64,000 nucleotides of DNA from Pseudohongiella acticola. GTDB lineage: Bacteria > Pseudomonadota > Gammaproteobacteria > Pseudomonadales > Pseudohongiellaceae. The notes beneath the pieces are model-generated. The model ran no database searches. It was not told where the DNA came from and worked only from the letters and a program-made list of their open reading frames with translations. Shown here piece by piece: positions 46,247-57,850 of this stretch (position 1 is the first letter of the stretch; each line of letters begins with the position of its first letter). The position numbers were made by a program, and so were the translations under genes. The stretch spans positions 868,001 through 932,000 of the forward strand of contig NZ_MASR01000001.1 in the NCBI RefSeq assembly GCF_001758195.1. Direction: 5' to 3'.

Positions 46247-46276
46247 CGGGCCGCCCACCACCCGGAGGGCGACCCG
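46247..46276. repeat. GC-rich hairpin after the MDR gene
   Basis: CGGGCCGCCC pairs with GGGCGACCCG (9 of 10) across a ten-base loop. The string GGAGGGCGACCCG here (46264-46276) also occurs at 19858-19870 in the island palindrome. No T-run follows, so a terminator role is unproven. The surrounding 46203-46445 holds no gene. Confidence 0.5.
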
Positions 46277-46445
46277 AGCAAAGTGAAAACCGCTTTTCCG
46301 GCCCCTCCGCAACCGAACGGTTGCACACCAAACCAGCAATGATGAGGCCTGCCGACCGATTGGCAGGACCGCCGCTCTTGATTCCCCTCCCCGCCTCCGT
46401 ATAATGCTGCTCTTCCGTTTTCAGCATACCGGCGACAAAAACACT

Positions 46446-48179
46446 ATGCTTACAGCAAAACAAATAGAACAGGATCTGGCAAAACTTAAAGAAATCGTCA
46501 TCAAGATGCGCGATCCCGCCGGCCCGCTAGGCGTCAAAACCGTCACCATTGACGGCATAGAGCAGACCGTTTTTGCCAACATCCCGCAGAATCTCCGCGA
46601 CATTTACCGCCTTGGCCTCAACGCTGCCGACAAAGACTTTCTGGTATACGAAAACGAACGTTATACCTTCGCCGAAACCCTGACCATCGCCGAAAACATC
46701 GCCCAGGCGCTGATCAGCCAATACAGTATTCAGAAAGGTGACCGTGTCGCCGTTTGCTCACGCAATTACCCCGAGTGGTGCATGGCGTTTATGGCCGTCA
46801 CCATGATCGGTGGCATTGTGGTGCCCATGAACTCATGGTGGCAAAGCAGCGAGCTGGTTTATGGTCTGAAGGACAGTGGCGCCAAAGTGCTGTTTGCTGA
46901 CCAGGAGCGCATCAACCAGCTGCAGTCCGGACCCGCCGACACCAATGTACAGATTATTGCCATCAAGCCCGACTCCGACACTACGGCGTACCCGGAGTTT
47001 TATGCGCTGGCAGAAAGCGCTGCTAAAGCGCCGAAGCAGGACCTGGATGCCATCACGCTGGCACCAGAAGACGAAGCGTCCATCATGTACACCTCCGGCT
47101 CCACCGGAACGCCTAAAGGTGTCCTGTCCACACATCGCAATGTCGTCAATGCTCTGTACAGCTGGATTTTTGGCAAAGAAGCGACAGAAGTCCTGCGGCC
47201 CGAACTGGTGGAAACAGACCCCGAGTTTGACCCAGGCATTCTGTCCAATGTGCCACTTTTCCACGTCACCGGCTGTCATGCACAGTTCCTGGTCAGCTTT
47301 GTCTACCTGCGCAAGTTTGTCATGATGTACAAATGGAATGCCGAAAAAGCATTGGAACTGATTGAATCAGAAAGGCTTTCAGTACTGCATGGGGTCCCCA
47401 CCATGACCTGGGAAGTGATGCACTCGCCTTTGTTTGAGAGTACCGATCTGCGCAGCCTGCGTACCGTGCAGAGTGGCGGCGCATCACGACCGCCAGGTCA
47501 CCTCAGCATGATGCAGAAAAAATTCGATGCAGTGGTTCAGCCCGGACTTGGCTACGGGCTGACCGAGACCAATGCCATTGGCGCCACCATCACCGGCGCC
47601 TTCTATCTGGCAAAACCGGAGAGTACCGGCCGCCCAACGCAACCGGTCACCCAGATCCGCATTGAAGATACTGACGGTAATGTTCTGCCCGACGGCGAAA
47701 CCGGTGAAATCTGCATAAAAGGCGCTACCATTATGAAAGGGTACTGGCAGCGACCGGAAGAAACCGCTGAGGCCATCAAAGATGGCTGGTTCCACACCGG
47801 CGATATTGGTCTGCTGGATGAGCATGGGTTTCTGGTAATCAAGGACCGGGCCAAAGACATTGTCATTCGCGGTGGCGAAAATGTTGCCTGTGCCGAAGTG
47901 GAATATGCCCTGTCCGAGCACCCTGATGTATTCGAGGCAGCAGTGTATGGCCTGCCTGACGAACGCCTGGGTGAAATTGTTGGTGCAACTGTGATGATCA
48001 AACCCGGTGCGACTCTGAGCCAGGCCGACCTGCAGGAATTCCTGCGCGGGCACATTGCCCATTACAAGGTACCCAGCCACATATGGCTGGAAACAGAGCA
48101 GCTGGAGCGAATAGCATCCGGTAAGATCGCCAAGAAAATCCTCCGAGAACAGGCCATACAACGCCTGCACGGGGCCTGA
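46446..48179 (+). CDS. AMP-forming acyl-CoA synthetase
   Basis: From the ATG at 46446 (MLTAKQIEQDLAKLKEIV) the enzyme has 577 residues. It activates a carboxylic acid to its CoA thioester through an acyl-adenylate. Motifs are YTSGSTGTPKG (P-loop), GYGLTETNA, GWFHTGDIG, and IVIRGGENVACAEVEYAL, with the catalytic lysine near the C-terminus (IASGKIAKKIL). No signal peptide or span is seen. Substrate class unclear; fatty or aromatic acids are plausible. It lies 243 bases after the MDR gene on the same strand. Confidence 0.9.
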   Translation: MLTAKQIEQDLAKLKEIVIKMRDPAGPLGVKTVTIDGIEQTVFANIPQNLRDIYRLGLNAADKDFLVYENERYTFAETLTIAENIAQALISQYSIQKGDRVAVCSRNYPEWCMAFMAVTMIGGIVVPMNSWWQSSELVYGLKDSGAKVLFADQERINQLQSGPADTNVQIIAIKPDSDTTAYPEFYALAESAAKAPKQDLDAITLAPEDEASIMYTSGSTGTPKGVLSTHRNVVNALYSWIFGKEATEVLRPELVETDPEFDPGILSNVPLFHVTGCHAQFLVSFVYLRKFVMMYKWNAEKALELIESERLSVLHGVPTMTWEVMHSPLFESTDLRSLRTVQSGGASRPPGHLSMMQKKFDAVVQPGLGYGLTETNAIGATITGAFYLAKPESTGRPTQPVTQIRIEDTDGNVLPDGETGEICIKGATIMKGYWQRPEETAEAIKDGWFHTGDIGLLDEHGFLVIKDRAKDIVIRGGENVACAEVEYALSEHPDVFEAAVYGLPDERLGEIVGATVMIKPGATLSQADLQEFLRGHIAHYKVPSHIWLETEQLERIASGKIAKKILREQAIQRLHGA

Positions 48180-48279
48180 GGCGTTAAACTCGCAACAGCC
48201 CCGCCCAACGCAGGCTCAGGCCATTCTGAACCTGCGTGTGACCCCCGCCACATTGCTTTAAAAAAACTTTTCAAAGCTA

Positions 48280-48307
48280 TTGCATTCTCAGATTTTATAA
48301 CCATAAT
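48280..48307 (+). promoter_or_regulatory. Candidate promoter for the 48493 gene
   Basis: TTGCAT (48280-48285) and CATAAT (48302-48307) are spaced by 16 bases in an AT-rich patch. The 313-base gap 48180-48492 shows nothing else recognisable and no gene. The predicted leader is about 180 bases. Confidence 0.5.
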
Positions 48308-48492
48308 CCGCAACGTGAAGGCCGGTCCGGCCAAATCGCTCCACAAGGGCAATTTGGCAGGCGTAAAACCTGCTTCATGCAATCTGTTATCGTGCCGATA
48401 ACCTGATTGCTGGATGGTGATCGGCGCTGTAATCCAGCCCGGACACGTGCTCATAAAGATTCCGCAACCGGAGTTTACGAGAGAGGTTTCAC

Positions 48493-48768
48493 ATGAAAAG
48501 CCATTCGTGGGACGAATTAAACGACAGTGCAAAAGACTTTTTTGATTCCGGCGCATTCCTGCCGGACGCCGAGTTTGATGAAGAACCCCAGGACAAGCAT
48601 GGCCAACGCCGACGCTTGACCGAACTGCGACGTCGAACCGAAGAGCGTCTGGACTGGAAGCGCATGTACGGTGATATGCAGTTTGATGAAATGGACGACC
48701 AAAATTTCTCAGGCGACAGTTTCAGCGACGAATACACTGACGATGCCGATGATCTGAATGACGATTAA
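48493..48768 (+). CDS. Small acidic hypothetical protein
   Basis: The 91-residue protein begins MKSHSWDELNDSAKDFFDSG. A basic middle (HGQRRRLTELRRRTEERLDWKR) is followed by a strongly acidic end (DEYTDDADDLNDD). GAGAGAGG precedes the ATG by about six bases, and a perfect 16-pair hairpin follows the stop. It is probably partly disordered. It resembles the small PA3496-like proteins of gammaproteobacteria of unknown role. It lies just before the Anbu gene. Confidence 0.7.
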   Translation: MKSHSWDELNDSAKDFFDSGAFLPDAEFDEEPQDKHGQRRRLTELRRRTEERLDWKRMYGDMQFDEMDDQNFSGDSFSDEYTDDADDLNDD

Positions 48769-48780
48769 AAGCTGATCGCA

Positions 48781-48816
48781 GTGATCGGAGGACGTCACCT
48801 GACGTCCTCCGATCAC
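48781..48816. repeat. Perfect 16-bp hairpin between 48493 gene and Anbu
   Basis: GTGATCGGAGGACGTC, loop ACCT, then the exact complement. The T-run expected of an intrinsic terminator is missing; the ATG of the Anbu gene is 25 bases further. It may stabilise an RNA end or partly stop transcription. Confidence 0.75.
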
Positions 48817-48840
48817 GACGCATAAACAATCTGGGAAAGT

Positions 48841-49611
48841 ATGACTTATTGCGTAGCTATTGCGGTAGATGCAGGCCTGGTGTTCTGCTCTGATTCACGC
48901 ACAAACGCCGGCATTGACCGGGTCAGTACGTACAGCAAAATGTTTCGTTTTGGTGTCGATGGCCAGCGGCAATTCGTGATTTTGTCTTCCGGCAACCTCG
49001 GCACCACGCAAGCCACAATCAGCCGTGTCAAGCGCGACATCAAAGAGCGCGCTATGCAGAGCCTGCTCACTGTGGAAAGCATCAGTGAAGCGGCTGACTA
49101 TCTGGGCGGTATCAGCCGCACCGTACAGGAAAAACACGACGCCCATGGCACCGGCTTTGAGGCAAGTTTTGTCATTGGCGGTCAAATTGCCGGCAAAAAA
49201 CACCGTATTATGATGGTTTATCCCGAAGGCAACCACATCACCAGCTCGCACGATACGCCCTATCTGCAGATCGGCGAGAGCAAATACGGCAAACCCATCC
49301 TCGATCGCATCCTCACCCGCGACCTGAACCTGGACACCTGCGCCCTGTGCGCCCTGGTTTCCATGGATTCAACCATGCGCAGTAATCTGAGCGTGGGCCC
49401 GCCCATCGAGATGCTGGTGTATCGCACCGATACCCTGACCCTGGATACACCGCTGCGTTTTGATGAGGACAGTGAGTTCCTGCGCGAAGTCAAACGCAGC
49501 TGGGATCAGCGTCTGAAAGACGCCTTCCGGCAGATGCCGCCGTTCGCCTGGGCGGCCGCCTGGGACAAGAATCCCGGCCGCGCTGTCAACTATAACGACG
49601 ACCAGGATTAA
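48841..49611 (+). CDS. Anbu proteasome-like peptidase
   Basis: The 256-residue Ntn-hydrolase starts MTYCVAIAVDAGLVFCSDSR, the Anbu (ancestral beta subunit) signature. Cleavage of the first Met would expose the threonine nucleophile. Later family features are GTGFEASFVIGGQIAGKKHRI and LGVPYLQ-like DTPYLQIGESKYGKPILDR. Anbu forms open-ring assemblies related to HslV and the 20S proteasome. In many bacteria it is clustered with transglutaminase-like, alpha-E and ATP-grasp genes. Here it stands alone, while a transglutaminase-like gene lies 14 kb away at the window's right edge. Confidence 0.93.
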   Translation: MTYCVAIAVDAGLVFCSDSRTNAGIDRVSTYSKMFRFGVDGQRQFVILSSGNLGTTQATISRVKRDIKERAMQSLLTVESISEAADYLGGISRTVQEKHDAHGTGFEASFVIGGQIAGKKHRIMMVYPEGNHITSSHDTPYLQIGESKYGKPILDRILTRDLNLDTCALCALVSMDSTMRSNLSVGPPIEMLVYRTDTLTLDTPLRFDEDSEFLREVKRSWDQRLKDAFRQMPPFAWAAAWDKNPGRAVNYNDDQD

Positions 49612-49668
49612 ATAGCCACACCCCCAGCCCGGATCGGACCCAGTGCACGAGACGTTAAACACTAGCCG

Positions 49669-49774
49669 GTCGGGGCTGGGTGGCAACTGAAGGGGCTTAT
49701 GCGGCAGGGACGCCGCATAAGAGCCCCCATGGACGGGTTCACGGCGTCCCCTGAGGGTGCCACCCAGTCACGAC
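49669..49774 (+). repeat. Dispersed palindromic element, copy C
   Basis: The outer arm CTGGGTGGCA pairs with TGCCACCCAG; an inner stem ATGCGGC / AGGGAC / GCCGCAT is followed by GAGCCCCCATGGACGGG and ACGGCGTCC. It is a more divergent member of the family at 6.5 and 26.5 kb. It lies between convergent genes (Anbu and htpX). Confidence 0.8.
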
Positions 49775-49841
49775 AGGCACTCTCGAACGAGGACAGCAGT
49801 CACGACTCCCGTATCACCGGGCGATGCACATGCCGATCCGC

Positions 49842-50723
49842 TTAGCGTGCCTCTTTCAAGCGTGCGATGCGCTCGGTGAGTGGCGGATGTGTCATGAACA
49901 GCTTGGAGAACGTATCCCGCGCCTTGTTGTTGATACCGAACGCAACCAGCTCATCAGGCAGGTGATTCGGCTGTCCGGCTTTCAGACGCTCCAGCGCGGC
50001 AATCATGTTCTGCCGGCCCGCCAGTGCCGCACCGCCGGCATCAGCCCGGTATTCACGTTGACGGCTAAACCACATGACAATGGTTGACGCCAATATTCCC
50101 AGAACCAGTTGAGCAACGATTGACGTTATCCAGAACGCAGGCCCATGACCCTGCTCGGTTTTAAATACCACCCGGTCAACAACATGCCCAATCACCCGCG
50201 ACAGGAAGATGACAAAGGTATTGACCACGCCCTGAATCAGCGCCAGCGTCACCATGTCACCGTTGGCAACATGACTGATCTCGTGCGCCAACACGGCCTC
50301 AGCCTCCTGTTTGGTCATCTTGGCCAGCAGGCCGGAACTGACCGCGACCATGGAGCTGTTTTTGCTGGCGCCGGTGGCGAATGCGTTCACATCCGGGGAC
50401 GGGAAAATGGCGACTTCCGGCATGCCTATACCGGCTCGTTTGGCCTGATCCGCCACTGTGCTTAACAACCACTGCTCTGTGGCATTGCCAGGCTGGGTAA
50501 TGACCTGGGCATTGGTAGAGCGCTTGGCAATCCATTTGGACATGGCCAGTGAGATAAAGGAACCGCCAAAACCGATCACCGCGGAAAATATAAGCAACGC
50601 ATTCAGGTCCAGACCACTGCCGCTTTCGTCCAGAATACGCTCAACTCCCAATAAACGCAGAACCAGACTCAGCACCAATACGATGGCCAGGTTGGTCATC
50701 AAAAACAGCGCGATTCGCTTCAT
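49842..50723 (-). CDS. htpX: Membrane metalloprotease HtpX
   Basis: The 293-residue zinc protease of the inner membrane degrades misfolded membrane proteins alongside FtsH. The zinc site is H147-E148-x-x-H151 ([13 protein letters not shown]), with spans near residues 5-25 and 40-60 before it and two after ([28 protein letters not shown]). Length and layout match E. coli HtpX (293). CpxR or heat-shock control is usual for this gene, but no site is evident. Confidence 0.97.
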   Translation of the reverse strand: MKRIALFLMTNLAIVLVLSLVLRLLGVERILDESGSGLDLNALLIFSAVIGFGGSFISLAMSKWIAKRSTNAQVITQPGNATEQWLLSTVADQAKRAGIGMPEVAIFPSPDVNAFATGASKNSSMVAVSSGLLAKMTKQEAEAVLAHEISHVANGDMVTLALIQGVVNTFVIFLSRVIGHVVDRVVFKTEQGHGPAFWITSIVAQLVLGILASTIVMWFSRQREYRADAGGAALAGRQNMIAALERLKAGQPNHLPDELVAFGINNKARDTFSKLFMTHPPLTERIARLKEAR

Positions 50724-50733
50724 TTACAATTCC

Positions 50734-52071
50734 TCAGACTACTGCCGTATCAATTACTTTATCGTAAAGGGGGGCTACCTTTGGCATATCCTTAAACAGG
50801 GAGTGGAAGTGCTTTTGCACCCGCGCCATGTTTATCACGGAGATACCACTGGCAAACCCGAACCAAACATAAAGACCGTTCAAATCACGAAACATCGCAG
50901 GGATATAATGGGGCCCACTGATGGTTCCTTCAAGGTAATGCTGGTACAAGGTTGGAATATCGTCCAGTGTCACTTTGCCGACAAACAGCATGGGCAGGAT
51001 CTCCGGCACACCTGACTGAATGGCGCTTCGGATAAAGTTTACATTTTCCACGAAACCACGCAGATAAGACAGATCTTTGGTAAATACCGAACCGCCACGC
51101 ACAGTCCCCCCCCGGAATACCCGTTGGGTAATCTTGTATGCGTCTTTCGCGGCCATGCCACGCTCAGTAAAGAAGCGATAGACCTCAACAAAATCAGCGC
51201 CCTGCTCGGCCATGTCAACGGCCACGACGCGGTCGCTGACTTTCAGCGCCCGACGCGGGTAGGAACTGAATGTCAGTGTTTCCATCAACACTGCCAGCCC
51301 CTCCTGACATGCCGTCACTCGTGGCGACCCAACACTGAGCCAACTGGCCCAGGGCTGCTTGCGTCCGTTCAGCGTGGTGCCAACATGCACCCAGCCTTCA
51401 TGTACTTCCAGAACCTGCAGATCGAACTCGGTGAACTCTGAATCCTGATTTATCTTGATGTAATCACCACCGGCAGCGGCGTCGGAAACAATACCGTCAC
51501 TCAGAATAACCCGGATATCACCGGGCTGAAAATAATTACCCAGGCGCTGTTGCAGTATTTCCACCGCCGCCGGCGCTGAAATATGATTACTGTAAGGTCG
51601 GGATAAATGTTCAGCAGCGGGCAGGGAAAAAATTTCACAAAGCTTCTCACCCAACTGCCGCAATGACTTGCGGTCGCCACGCAGGTGATCCCGTGCCGAG
51701 CCATACAGAGCACGGCTGTGGCGACCAAAATCGACCGTGCCACGTGTCCGCAACAATTCGATAACCAACAGATACTGGTCGATGGTGTCCGTCAGGATAC
51801 CACCCAGACCATCCTTGCGGCCCAGCGTGCGCTGCACCTCCCGACGCAACATCAAAAAACGGTCACGCAGCACCATCGGGTCAAAATCCAGCTTGATACG
51901 ATGGTAGTATGCCTGATCCACGTCTGGCAATTTACTGCCATTGCTGGCAAGAAACTGTGCCTGCGCGGTCGCAGGCCACTTTATGGCATCCAGAATTCGT
52001 ATGGGCCGCTGCAGTTCGATCAGTTGGTCAGAGAGGGTTTTGACGCGCTGCTGATAGTCAGCCAGGCTCAC
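50734..52071 (-). CDS. DUF1704 / QEGLA-motif metallopeptidase (MATCAP-like)
   Basis: The 445-residue protein has a zinc motif H224-E-G-W-V-H229 (HExxxH) followed by QEGLA at 256-260, whose glutamate is the expected third ligand. This is the signature of the KIAA0895/DUF1704 family. Its animal members MATCAP1/2 are tyrosine carboxypeptidases acting on tubulin; bacterial members often carry the label 'flavohemoglobin expression-modulating QEGLA motif protein'. The bacterial substrate is unknown; a C-terminal peptidase activity is plausible. It overlaps the dehydrogenase gene by four bases, so both are translated from one message. Confidence 0.88.
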   Translation of the reverse strand: MSLADYQQRVKTLSDQLIELQRPIRILDAIKWPATAQAQFLASNGSKLPDVDQAYYHRIKLDFDPMVLRDRFLMLRREVQRTLGRKDGLGGILTDTIDQYLLVIELLRTRGTVDFGRHSRALYGSARDHLRGDRKSLRQLGEKLCEIFSLPAAEHLSRPYSNHISAPAAVEILQQRLGNYFQPGDIRVILSDGIVSDAAAGGDYIKINQDSEFTEFDLQVLEVHEGWVHVGTTLNGRKQPWASWLSVGSPRVTACQEGLAVLMETLTFSSYPRRALKVSDRVVAVDMAEQGADFVEVYRFFTERGMAAKDAYKITQRVFRGGTVRGGSVFTKDLSYLRGFVENVNFIRSAIQSGVPEILPMLFVGKVTLDDIPTLYQHYLEGTISGPHYIPAMFRDLNGLYVWFGFASGISVINMARVQKHFHSLFKDMPKVAPLYDKVIDTAVV

Positions 52072-53471
52072 TCTGCGCTGCCCCCATCACGATTGACCAC
52101 TATCGATTTAATATTGACGAATTCGTGGATACCAAAACGGCCTAGCTCACGGCCATAACCGGAATTTTTGACGCCACCGAAGGGCATGCGGGGGTCGGAT
52201 TTTACAAAATCGTTGACGGCGCACGCGCCAGCCTGAAGTTGCTCGGTCGCTATCTTTTTAGCTCGCTCATGATCACGGGAGAACACCGCTGCCCCCAGGC
52301 CGAACACACTTTTATTGGCCAGGCTGACAGCCTCGTCGTCGCTGCGGGCGCGAATCAGCGCGGCAACCGGGCCAAATAATTCTTCGTCAAAGGCAGGCAT
52401 GCCGGGACGCACCTCCCCCAACACGGTGGGCGAGTAAAACGTTTTATTCTGTTCTCCCCCACACATCAACACGGCACCCAGGCGCACGCTCTCAGACACC
52501 TGCGCGGCCAGATCTTTGCACAGATCTTCACGTGCCTGCGGTCCCACATCGGTGTCTTCAGCCAGGGGATCACCCATTTGTTTCTTTATCATGGCGGCTG
52601 TCATTTTCTCGGCAAATTCCCCATAACGCGCTGTGTGCACGATGAATCGTTTGGCGGCGATGCAGCTTTGACCGTTGTTCAACAGGCGGCTGGTGACACA
52701 TTTTTCCACCGCCAGCTCTATATCGGCATCTTCCAGCACCACATAGGCATCACTACCGCCCAGTTCGAGCACGGTCTTCTTCAGGGCCTTGCCAGCCCCG
52801 GCAGCAATTTTTCGGCCTGCATCGGTACTGCCGGTAAACGTAACCGCCTTGACTACGGGATGCTCGATCAGCGCTGCAGCCTTGTCACTGGGCACCAGTA
52901 GGGTCCGCATCAGATTCTCAGGAAGTCCCGCGTCAATCAACAACTGTTCAATGGCAAGAGCACAGCCAGGCACATTGGACGCGTGTTTCAGCACCGCTGC
53001 GTTACCGGCCATCAGCGCCGGCGCCAGGAACCTGAACACCTGCCAGTAGGGAAAATTCCACGGCATGATAGCCAGCACCACTCCCAACGGCTGATACGAC
53101 ACAAAGCGCTGAAGATCATCATCGTTATCGTCATCCTCCGGCAGGTGTTCGTCAACCAGCATGGCCGGGCCCTGCTCTGCATAGTAGTCGCATGCCCATG
53201 CGCACTTCTCGACCTCGGCCTTTGCGCTGGCCAGGGTTTTACCCATTTCCTCAGTCGCCAGTGTGGCGAGCTGGGTTTGCTGTTTGCGTAATTGCGCCGC
53301 CAGGTCATTAAGCGCCTGCGACCGAGACTGAAGGCTGGTCTGTTGCCAGCTTTGCTGAGTGTCTTCAATACTTTCCAGCACCGAGTCCAGGTGGGTCATG
53401 TCGAATGTGTCGTAGGTCGACAGCGTCTTGCCTGTATACGGATTAATGCTACTGATTTTGCTCATGTTCAC
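52068..53471 (-). CDS. Aldehyde dehydrogenase, succinate-semialdehyde type
   Basis: The 467-residue NAD(P)-dependent enzyme has catalytic glutamate in VLELGGSDAYVVLEDAD and catalytic cysteine in NNGQSCIAAKRF. PWNFPYWQVFRFLAPAL lines the cofactor site. Closest in style to succinate-semialdehyde dehydrogenases (Sad/GabD type) that feed succinate to the citric acid cycle. It is upstream of and overlapping with the DUF1704 gene, and just downstream of fumC. Confidence 0.9.
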   Translation of the reverse strand: MNMSKISSINPYTGKTLSTYDTFDMTHLDSVLESIEDTQQSWQQTSLQSRSQALNDLAAQLRKQQTQLATLATEEMGKTLASAKAEVEKCAWACDYYAEQGPAMLVDEHLPEDDDNDDDLQRFVSYQPLGVVLAIMPWNFPYWQVFRFLAPALMAGNAAVLKHASNVPGCALAIEQLLIDAGLPENLMRTLLVPSDKAAALIEHPVVKAVTFTGSTDAGRKIAAGAGKALKKTVLELGGSDAYVVLEDADIELAVEKCVTSRLLNNGQSCIAAKRFIVHTARYGEFAEKMTAAMIKKQMGDPLAEDTDVGPQAREDLCKDLAAQVSESVRLGAVLMCGGEQNKTFYSPTVLGEVRPGMPAFDEELFGPVAALIRARSDDEAVSLANKSVFGLGAAVFSRDHERAKKIATEQLQAGACAVNDFVKSDPRMPFGGVKNSGYGRELGRFGIHEFVNIKSIVVNRDGGSAE

Positions 53472-53531
53472 CTCGTGATCAAATTGCTGTCTACGATGCG
53501 TGTTGCTGGTTTCGATCCAGACATGTCAGGG

Positions 53532-54914
53532 TCACTCGTGTGGCGCCAGCATCTGCCGGGGATCAACCTGTTCATCAAATTCGTCTGCGCTCATCAGTGC
53601 CAGTTCGAGCACCGCTTCACGCAGGCTGAGTTGCTTGTCGTCGGCAAATTTTGCCGCCTTCGCCGCCTGCTCATACCCTATCGCCGGACTGAGTGCCGTC
53701 ACCAGCATCAGTGAGCGCGACACGTTGGCCTGCAATTGCTCCCGGTTCGCTTCCAGTCCGCGCAGACAGTGCTCTTCAAAACTGGCCATGGCGTCGTTCA
53801 ACAGACCAATCGACTCCAGCACTGTATGTATGATGACCGGTTTAAACACATTCAACTGAAAATGCCCCTGACTGCCTGCCACACCAACGGTGGTCTGATT
53901 ACCCATGACGCGCACGCAGACCATGGTCAATGCTTCTGCCTGAGTCGGATTAACTTTGCCAGGCATGATCGAACTGCCCGGTTCATTGGCGGGAATCCGA
54001 AGCTCTGCCAGACCGCAACGGGGCCCGCTGTTCATCAGCCGAATATCATTGGCTATCTTGAACAGGGCGGACGCCAGGGTATTGAGCCGGCCATGCAGAT
54101 CCACCAGCGCTTCATGGCCGGCCAGCGCCATGAATTTGTTGCCCGCCGGGGTGAAGGCCGTGCCGGTCAGGGCGCTTATCCGCTCCACCACGGTTCTAGA
54201 CCAGTCCGGATGCGTATTCAGCCCGGTGCCGACCGCGCTGCCTCCCAGGGCCAGTTGCTGCACTGACGGCAACGCCGCCAACAACTGATCCCGGGAAAAC
54301 ACCAGTTGCGCACTGAAGGCGGAGAATTCCTGTCCCAGGGTTATGGGTGTCGCATCCATCATATGAGTACGACCACTCTTGAGTACATCTTCGAAGTCAG
54401 CAACCCTGGCGTCAATGCATTCAATCAAAGTGCCCAGCGTCTGCAGCAGGCCATGGACGGCCTGTGCCGTGACCACATGCATGGTGGTCGGAAATACGTC
54501 GTTGGACGACTGTGACATGTTGACATGATCGTTGGGGTGCAGAAGCTCGTAGCTACCGCGATCAAAGCCAGCCAGCTCATTACCGCGATTGGCAATCACT
54601 TCATTCAGATTCATGTTGGTTTGTGTGCCACTGCCGGTTTGCCATACCGACAGCGGAAACTGATCGTCATGGCGCCCCTGAAGGATTTCATCACACGCAC
54701 TGGCAATCAGTTCCGCATGCCTGTCCGGCATTTTCCCCAACGCATGATTGGCCTGGGCAGCCGCTTTTTTTACCAGCGCAAACGCGTGAATGAATTCGAT
54801 GGAAAAGCGGTCCCGCCCTATCCTGAAGTTGTGCAGGGAGCGCTGAGTCTGCGCGCCCCAAAGCACATCATCGGTCAGTTCCACCTGACCCAGGCTGTCG
54901 TGTTCGGTTCTCAT
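53532..54914 (-). CDS. fumC: Fumarate hydratase, class II
   Basis: The 460-residue enzyme interconverts fumarate and malate without an iron-sulfur cluster. The fumarase/aspartase signature GSSIMPGKVNPTQAEAL is present, as are TGSGTQTNMNLNEVIANRG and SQSSNDVFPT. It starts 13 bases after acnA, so the two citric acid cycle genes form one unit. The cluster-free fumarase suits oxygen-rich or iron-poor conditions. Confidence 0.96.
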   Translation of the reverse strand: MRTEHDSLGQVELTDDVLWGAQTQRSLHNFRIGRDRFSIEFIHAFALVKKAAAQANHALGKMPDRHAELIASACDEILQGRHDDQFPLSVWQTGSGTQTNMNLNEVIANRGNELAGFDRGSYELLHPNDHVNMSQSSNDVFPTTMHVVTAQAVHGLLQTLGTLIECIDARVADFEDVLKSGRTHMMDATPITLGQEFSAFSAQLVFSRDQLLAALPSVQQLALGGSAVGTGLNTHPDWSRTVVERISALTGTAFTPAGNKFMALAGHEALVDLHGRLNTLASALFKIANDIRLMNSGPRCGLAELRIPANEPGSSIMPGKVNPTQAEALTMVCVRVMGNQTTVGVAGSQGHFQLNVFKPVIIHTVLESIGLLNDAMASFEEHCLRGLEANREQLQANVSRSLMLVTALSPAIGYEQAAKAAKFADDKQLSLREAVLELALMSADEFDEQVDPRQMLAPHE

Positions 54915-54927
54915 ATTACCCCCCGAC

Positions 54928-57579
<2,652 letters not shown>

Positions 57580-57850
57580 GCGACTTCCTCCTTAAGATCC
57601 GAAAGCGGTCCGCCATACGTATCACGCACAAGGGGATAGAAGGCAGTATACCCTACAGCTTAGAATCAGGCGAACTGGTGCCAACTGGTTTGTAGCGCCA
57701 AATCACGGTAAGCTGTTCAGTTCGGAACGGGCTCAATGTTAGTCTTTTTGGTCAGCGTAAACCTGCTGCCACGAGTACCAGAATACAGAGAAACCCCAGG
57801 ATACACAGCCGCAGTGCTTCATATATAGCCACAGAGCTTCGAGAAAGGTT

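Noticed and set aside
45405-46463. Long minus-strand frame opposite the quinone oxidoreductase gene.
   Set aside because: Antisense shadow of a clear MDR enzyme; no start site or family.
48841-49611. Anbu gene considered as HslV.
   Set aside because: The MTYCVAIAVDAGLVFCSDSR start and overall length of 256 fit Anbu; HslV is about 175 residues and is paired with hslU, absent here.
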